From contig WPIO01000050.1 of NCBI GenBank assembly GCA_009760855.2, positions 2,497,501 through 2,561,500 on the forward strand: a DNA stretch of 64,000 nt. The letters are read 5' to 3'. Below are positions 59,305 to 64,000 of the stretch, piece by piece. Within the stretch, counting starts at the first letter, position 1. Each line of letters begins with the position of its first letter. Origin of the DNA: Cristatella mucedo (lineage: Eukaryota > Bryozoa > Phylactolaemata > Cristatellidae). The translations under genes and the position numbers were made by a program. The notes beneath the pieces were generated by a model that worked only from the letters and a program-made list of their open reading frames with translations, made no database searches and was not told where the DNA came from.

Positions 59305-61385
59305 TACTTGATTAAGCGCCCTCAGAGAACCTAATCTCTTTCTAGGCGCTTTACATTGGCTGCAAAGGGAAATGCAATTGAATGGTAAGTAAAATCATGC
59401 TTAAAAAACAAAAAAAATGATTAACATGGTTTGGGGTGACATGCACAGGGTCGGCATGCATGTGTGGTTAGTGGCAGCATGCACAGTGTCAGCACACATA
59501 ATTACGCGAAGGACGAATACAGGGACCCTCTAAAGGCTGTCCTAAATAGGTGTGTTTTAAATTCTTTTTAAGTGTGGTCAGGTCAGGGGATGTTCTGACG
59601 CAGGTCGGGAGGGAGTTCCAGGCTTTCGGTGCATACGAACTAAATGCACGGTCTCCAAAGGATTTAAGGTTTTTACGAGGTATTTCTAGGCTGTAGTATT
59701 CCGAAAAGCGGGTGGTACGATGCTTGGCCTGATGGGGGAGTATGTCGGAGAGACAGGCTGGAGCCATAGAATAAAGGGACCTAAAATTGAGCAGCAAAAC
59801 CTTGAAGTCGAGTCGTTGCTTGACTGGTAGCCAGTGCAGGTCGGCGAGAAGTGGAGTAATGTGGCAACTGTGATGCTCACGACAGACAAACCTAGCTGCA
59901 GAGTTTTGCACTAGCTGCAATCGCCTGATCGCACCGGCTGGTAGACCAGTAAGCAGTGGGTTGCAGAAGTCGAGACGAGATGTCACGAATGCATGGACCA
60001 ACCTATGCGTGGTATCCTTAACTAAACAGGCCCGAATTTTAGCAATGTTATGAAGCTGAAAATCGGAAGATTAGACTGTGGACCTGATGTGGTCGTCTAA
60101 CGAGAGGTCACTTAAAAATATGACACCTATATTTTGAGCTGATTCGACAGGTGGTATCAAAGCAAAGGTACAACTGAGTGTCATACCCATAGAAGTGAAA
60201 GCCTAGATTGTGCTTGGCAATCACATCAGCAAGAGGGAGAGTATAAGCCATGGAAAGAAACGGACCTTGCACGGAGCCTGAGGTACTCCACATTTCAGAG
60301 GTACCTCGGATAATCTTTGTCCATTCACGTCAATGCTCTGGAGTCTCCCACTGGGATACGACCTGAACCACAGCAGAGCAATTCCAGTGATCCCCAGGCG
60401 AGATGAGCGGCGATCTAGACGAACTTCGTTATCGATGGTATTAGAAGCTGCGGAAAGACGGAGAAAAACCAGCAGAGACACTCTACCCATGTCAGCATTC
60501 CTAAATAGGTCGTTGCATACCCTAAAGAACACTGACTCGGTGGAGTTATTAGCTCTTAAGCCACACTGGAATTTACTAGTAAGGTGTGAGGTTTCGATTT
60601 ACGAGTTTTGCTGGTCCGCAATGGCCCGGCTCAGTGTCTTGTATAGGAATAATAGACGTGAGATTGAGCGGTAGTTGCTTAAGTTCTTTCGGTTTATTTT
60701 TCACTTTCCTGAGAAGTAGCCTGACTACAGCTTTTTTGAAAGGTGCTGTGACATGACCTAAGGCTAATGACATAATAATTATGTTAGTTATGCAAGGCCA
60801 AAGCAGATCAGTGCAAGGTAGGACCAGGACAGTGTGAATAGGGTCCAGAGGACTTGTTGTCTTGATTGAGATACGTACTTCAGGACTAGATCACTAGTGA
60901 CCTCCTAAAATGTAGACATTGAGGTGCAGCCTGGAATAAGGGAACAACATTGTAGTGTTATCTCGGCAGGGACGGACTTCCTGATCTTGCCTATCTTCTC
61001 CAAAAAAAATCGAGAGGAGTGATTGGCTAAATAATTACAAGGATCAACAGGTAAGAAGCTTATCTGGGAGTGGTTGAGGAAATGGTTGATCGTCAACATC
61101 AGCATTTTTGGATTTCGAACTTGTGATTCATTAATTTTTCTGTAGAAGTTAGACTTGGCCTTTATATATACATATAATATATAATTAATTTATATAGCGC
61201 CCCAAGAGAACTTAATCTCTATTCAGGCGCTTCACATCTGCCTCGGGGCTCGAGCCCAAGACCTCAGCCGAACCTTGGTCGGGGCGAGCACCTTAACCGC
61301 TAGACCAAACCAGCTCAGCCTTTGGTAGGATCGACTGATACGCCCTACAGTACATATTATATTGGTGTTAGAGCCTTGTACTTTA
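59267..61385 (-). mobile_element. L2-like retrotransposon, 5'-truncated copy
   Basis: Long (AAT)n tail at 59269-59303. 3' UTR. The best-preserved C-terminal domain of the window at 59489-60001: RLDFCNPLLTGLPAGAIRR, LLADLHWLPVKQRLDFKVL, FSSYAPKAWNSLP. RT parts at 60.1-60.8 kb, with YGYDTQ at the catalytic core and LLVFLRLSAASNTID. A SINE1 splits it at 61.16-61.32 kb, after which L2 sequence resumes for about 60 bp. Confidence 0.85.
61164..61317 (-). mobile_element. SINE family 1 inserted in L2, with target-site duplication
   Basis: Minus strand: AGCTGGTTTGGTCTAGCGGT, B box GGGCTCGAGCCC, then the L2-like 3' stem-loop and an AT tail. GCCTTT flanks it (61158-61163 and 61318-61323), and the L2 string GGCCTTTG.TAG is restored on its removal. 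Stem: AGCGCC (61196-61201) pairs with GGCGCT (61226-61231). Confidence 0.88.
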
Positions 61386-61435
61386 TGCCAGCCAACGGTT
61401 GAACTAAACAATTGTACATTTTGACTACCTTTTGC

Positions 61436-61461
61436 TCTCTCTCTCTCTCTCTCTCTCTTTC
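61436..61461. repeat. (CT)n microsatellite
   Basis: About 12 CT units. Confidence 0.9.
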
Positions 61462-61779
61462 ACTGAGTTCGAATGGTTTAGGAAAGGCTTCTTTTCGGAA
61501 GGTTTCGGAAAGTTTTGACGGAAATCTAGAACAAAGTGAGCCGATGGTTTGTATTCCAAACTCTTGGACAGTTCTCTCAAATTTTTTGTATGAATGATGA
61601 CTAAGAAGAGTGAGAAACTCAACCTGCTACTTTAAGGAGCGGGCAACGATCTAGCTATCTATATATTTGTACACATGCATATACAATGTGTACAGATAGA
61701 TGTATGGATAAATAAATGCCTGCTCCTTTAAGTATCAGGTTTAGTTTCTCAATCTTCTCAGTCAGATTGCACACACACA

Positions 61780-61860
61780 TATATACATATATATATATAT
61801 ATAATATATATAAATATAAATAAAAATAAATAAATAAATAAATATATATATATATATAAC
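61780..61860. repeat. (CA)/(TA)n/(AAAT)n compound simple repeat
   Basis: ACACACACATATATACATATATA passes into TAAATAAATAAAT and TATATATA. Confidence 0.85.
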
Positions 61861-62344
61861 ACTAGTGCTGAATTTATCTTCTAATTTTGTTGATGCTTTA
61901 CGATAATAGTGGGGTTATGCTTGCAGAAATTATGTGAAGTTATTTCCGACTTTTGCCTCTACCTTATAATCTGTGTCAAGCTACTGCTAGCGTTACTAAT
62001 GAAGAGATTTAGAGACGTGATGTCTTCATGCTTCTGCATCCTACTCAGTCTCTCCAGCTTGTTGTAGCGATGAAACCGGCTTCCTATTTAAGATTCTCAA
62101 TAGAAACCTATGAAGCGGTATACTTTAGGGCATCTCATGAATAAATGATGAAACCTACAAGTTTAATCCCGTTTAAGTTTTTCATGTTCTGGCATATATA
62201 ATGGGGCAACCATTCGAGTTTACTTTTCAGTCGCTTATGTGAAATAGTAAATCATCCCACTTTAATACGCACTCATTGTTGCACACTGTTGCACGACCAA
62301 ATCTTACAAGGCAGTCGATTTTTCGTAAATGGGACTCTGGTGAC

Positions 62345-62478
62345 TCAACTTTACCTCTAACCCCACGGATTGCAGCTGCGATAAGCAATTGCTTCCAGCA
62401 GGATTGGAAACCAAAAACTAGAGACTGAGGTCGTGATATGCAATCGCCTTACCCAGTGTGCCTACATAGCCCCACAAA
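62345..62478 (-). mobile_element. Degraded SINE family 2
   Basis: CAATCGCCTTACCCAGTGTGCC and GGTCGTGATATG.. align with CAATCGCCTTACCTAGTGTGCC of the 17.6 kb copy. The B box is mutated (GGATTGGAAACC against GGAATCGAACCC on the plus strand). Confidence 0.5.
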
Positions 62479-62639
62479 CTGTGTCCTCTTGCTCAGAACT
62501 CATGTGGTCATAGCACCATAATTATGGCTCCTCATTTGCGAATTGTAAGCTACTGCTCTTCTTCTCAGCGGAAGTTTCATATTAAGCAGCCAATCAGTAG
62601 AATTGTACCCTTTTGTAGACAGAGCCACGCACCTTTGAC

Positions 62640-63160
62640 ATGGTAAATCCAGGGGTCAGAGACCCAAGGACCGGACCTTGGTTTGGAGCACTAGCACTCT
62701 TTTGAGTGAAGCTTTTCACTGGGGGTCAACTTCGACTCCGACTATCCAAGAAGTTATTTGGGTAGCCTGATCCTTGACGGCTTGCACTTGTACTCTTGGG
62801 ACGAAGTCACTGCAACGGCTGAACTGCTGAAACCAACTGAGCAGTGAACGCGTTTTTTCGAGCTTGTGGCATCGTCTCGCCCCCTAGAGTTTACTTTGTG
62901 TTGGATCCTCCCTATAGACTTGTCTACTTCCCCCTTTCTATAAAGCACGCACGTATATTATATAAAGTGCTGGGTACCCAGTAGCTCACTCTTAAACCGC
63001 AGCTGACAGAGGGCCCGTGTAATGACCACGACGGGCCATAGGTAGTTTGTAGGGGGCCGTAGCAGGAAGAGGCTACCCCACTCGTGAAACCGGCTATAGA
63101 AGCACAGAATCTAAGCTTAGCCACCACTCGGCTCTGCCGTTAGCTGGCCGGATTGGATTA
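62640..63160. other. Unidentified stretch of mixed composition
   Basis: Two overlapping minus-strand open frames (62754-62948, 62924-63127) and a relatively GC-rich block. I recognise no protein family and no splice signals in a frame joining the modular gene. It could be a repeat not otherwise present in this window. Confidence 0.3.
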
Positions 63161-63310
63161 TCTAAATACGTAATTTAAGAAGATTAACGTCATTATCTTA
63201 TCATAAACTGACTTTGCGAGTATTTTTGGAGATTTATATAAAATAATGAAAATAGTGGAGTTAGCACTAATTTTTCGCTCCAAGTTAAATCAAATTTAAG
63301 GATTTTAAGT

Positions 63311-63330
63311 GCTCTCTCTCTCTCTCTCTT
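63311..63330. repeat. (CT)n microsatellite
   Basis: About 9 CT units. Confidence 0.9.
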
Positions 63331-63559
63331 TTCCCCTTTAAAGCTATGCTGCGATAGCGAACATGAGCTTGAACCAGAACTCTTTGCTCATAGGGGATCT
63401 CGATGAACACTGCTCACCAGCATCGGCTTGCGTTGTAATGATCTCTCATCTCGGCATCATACTCGTATACTTTTACGTGCATGAAAGTAGGTGTCACGTT
63501 TAGAAGCTGGGATATTCTCACGCAAACAGTTTCTAAGTCAAGGGTATTGGGCTTTCGTG

Positions 63560-63870
63560 ATTTATAGGTGATTTTAGATGACGAAGGGCATACATTGCAG
63601 ACTTAATGAGATCTAAATGTAGGCCGACTGGCATAACTTGGCAATAATTGGTGATACAATAGTGCAGTTTTGGAAGAAGATTTAGTAGAGTGTGTTACCC
63701 TTGATGTCATTAGGTCTGTGCACAAGAGTCGCGAGAGACAATGACCCTGTCGGTGCACGGGATCTATTACACTAAGTGAAGACCACAAATGGAATAGAAA
63801 ATGTCGACTCTTGTTTAGAATAGGCAATTTCAGAGCCGCCATTCTATTTAATGGAAGCAATTAATAAGTT
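63560..63870 (-). mobile_element. L2-like endonuclease-region fragment
   Basis: Matches the part of the 28.5-31.5 kb copy that encodes the end of the endonuclease: HRQGH and LMTSRVTHSTKSSSKTALLY correspond to [19 protein letters not shown], followed by YHQLLPS. No RT sequence adjoins it within the window. Confidence 0.6.
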
Positions 63871-64000
63871 TTTACTCGGCTGTGGGACTGACTATGAACG
63901 TATTTGATTCCATAATAGGTCAATTATTTCACCAGCTTAATTTCCACGTTCCGATTTCATAGCAGAATTCACGGTGCACGAACTGTTACTGCTGGCTTCA

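Noticed and set aside
55890-61385. Long minus-strand frames with RT-like or C-terminal motifs as host genes.
   Set aside because: They align with L2 copies elsewhere in the window, have L2 tails and 3' UTRs, and are interrupted by stops.
62754-63127. Overlapping minus-strand open frames as candidate 5' exons of the modular gene.
   Set aside because: No acceptor/donor pair in a compatible phase and no similarity to the modules.
1-64000. CRISPR arrays, bacterial operons, phage or restriction systems.
   Set aside because: No regularly spaced direct repeats with unique spacers, no prokaryotic gene packing, and clear spliceosomal introns and LINE/SINE content.

Overview
The window is eukaryotic, from an invertebrate animal. 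It has no bacterial-style operons, consists mostly of long introns and intergenic DNA, carries many decayed copies of an L2/CR1-type non-LTR retrotransposon, two tRNA-headed SINE families and long simple repeats, and has coding exons bounded by GT/AG splice sites. The sequence alone does not identify the species; a repeat-rich flatworm or another lophotrochozoan would fit, but this is a guess.

The main content is a chain of 17 candidate coding exons, all on the minus strand, running from about 55.8 kb down to 3.9 kb. I found them by reading splice sites and phases by hand. Most are copies of three exon modules. Module A (284, 284, 293 and 749 bp) enters in phase 2 and leaves in phase 1. Module B (124-136 bp, with a divergent 70 bp candidate) enters in phase 1 and leaves in phase 2. 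Module C (195 bp, one copy of 192 bp) is phase 2 on both sides. In transcription order the chain is A'-B' (55.8, 54.8 kb), A-B (42.9, 37.8 kb), A-B (37.1, 35.0 kb), A-B (34.0, 32.7 kb), A-B (19.9, 18.0 kb), then C (16.6), C, C, C (9.1, 8.3, 7.5), a 93 bp exon (5.4), a C-like exon (5.2) and a 111 bp exon (4.0). If all are joined they give 3,525 nt (1,175 codons) with no stop, including at all 16 junction codons. I recognise no known domain in the product. It is rich in Ser, Ala, Glu and Gln, and the 749 bp exon carries about seven 20-residue repeats. Neither the first nor the last exon is established, so this could be one long gene or several tandem paralogues.

The rest is mostly repeats. L2-like elements lie on both strands; the fullest are 43.3-47.3 kb (+), 50.4-54.0 kb (+), 28.5-31.5 kb (-) and 59.3-61.4 kb (-). 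Endonuclease and reverse-transcriptase motifs are readable but broken by stops and frameshifts. The L2 3' end folds into a hairpin that is also present at the 3' end of SINE family 1, which points to the SINE borrowing the L2 machinery. Two SINEs sit inside L2 copies with visible target-site duplications. Several L2 copies are nested or internally duplicated, and there is an almost perfect 263 bp tandem duplication at 39.0-39.5 kb.

Region by region: 0-5.4 kb, candidate 3' exons plus SINE1 and repeat R3; 7.3-9.4 kb, three tandem exon-plus-intron units; 11-17.7 kb, L2 remnants, a segmental duplication and one module C exon; 17.8-20 kb, a B and an A exon; 21-32.3 kb, L2 cluster; 32.5-43 kb, the A/B module array; 43-54 kb, two long L2 copies; 54.7-55.9 kb, possible upstream exons; 56-64 kb, L2 and SINE remnants.
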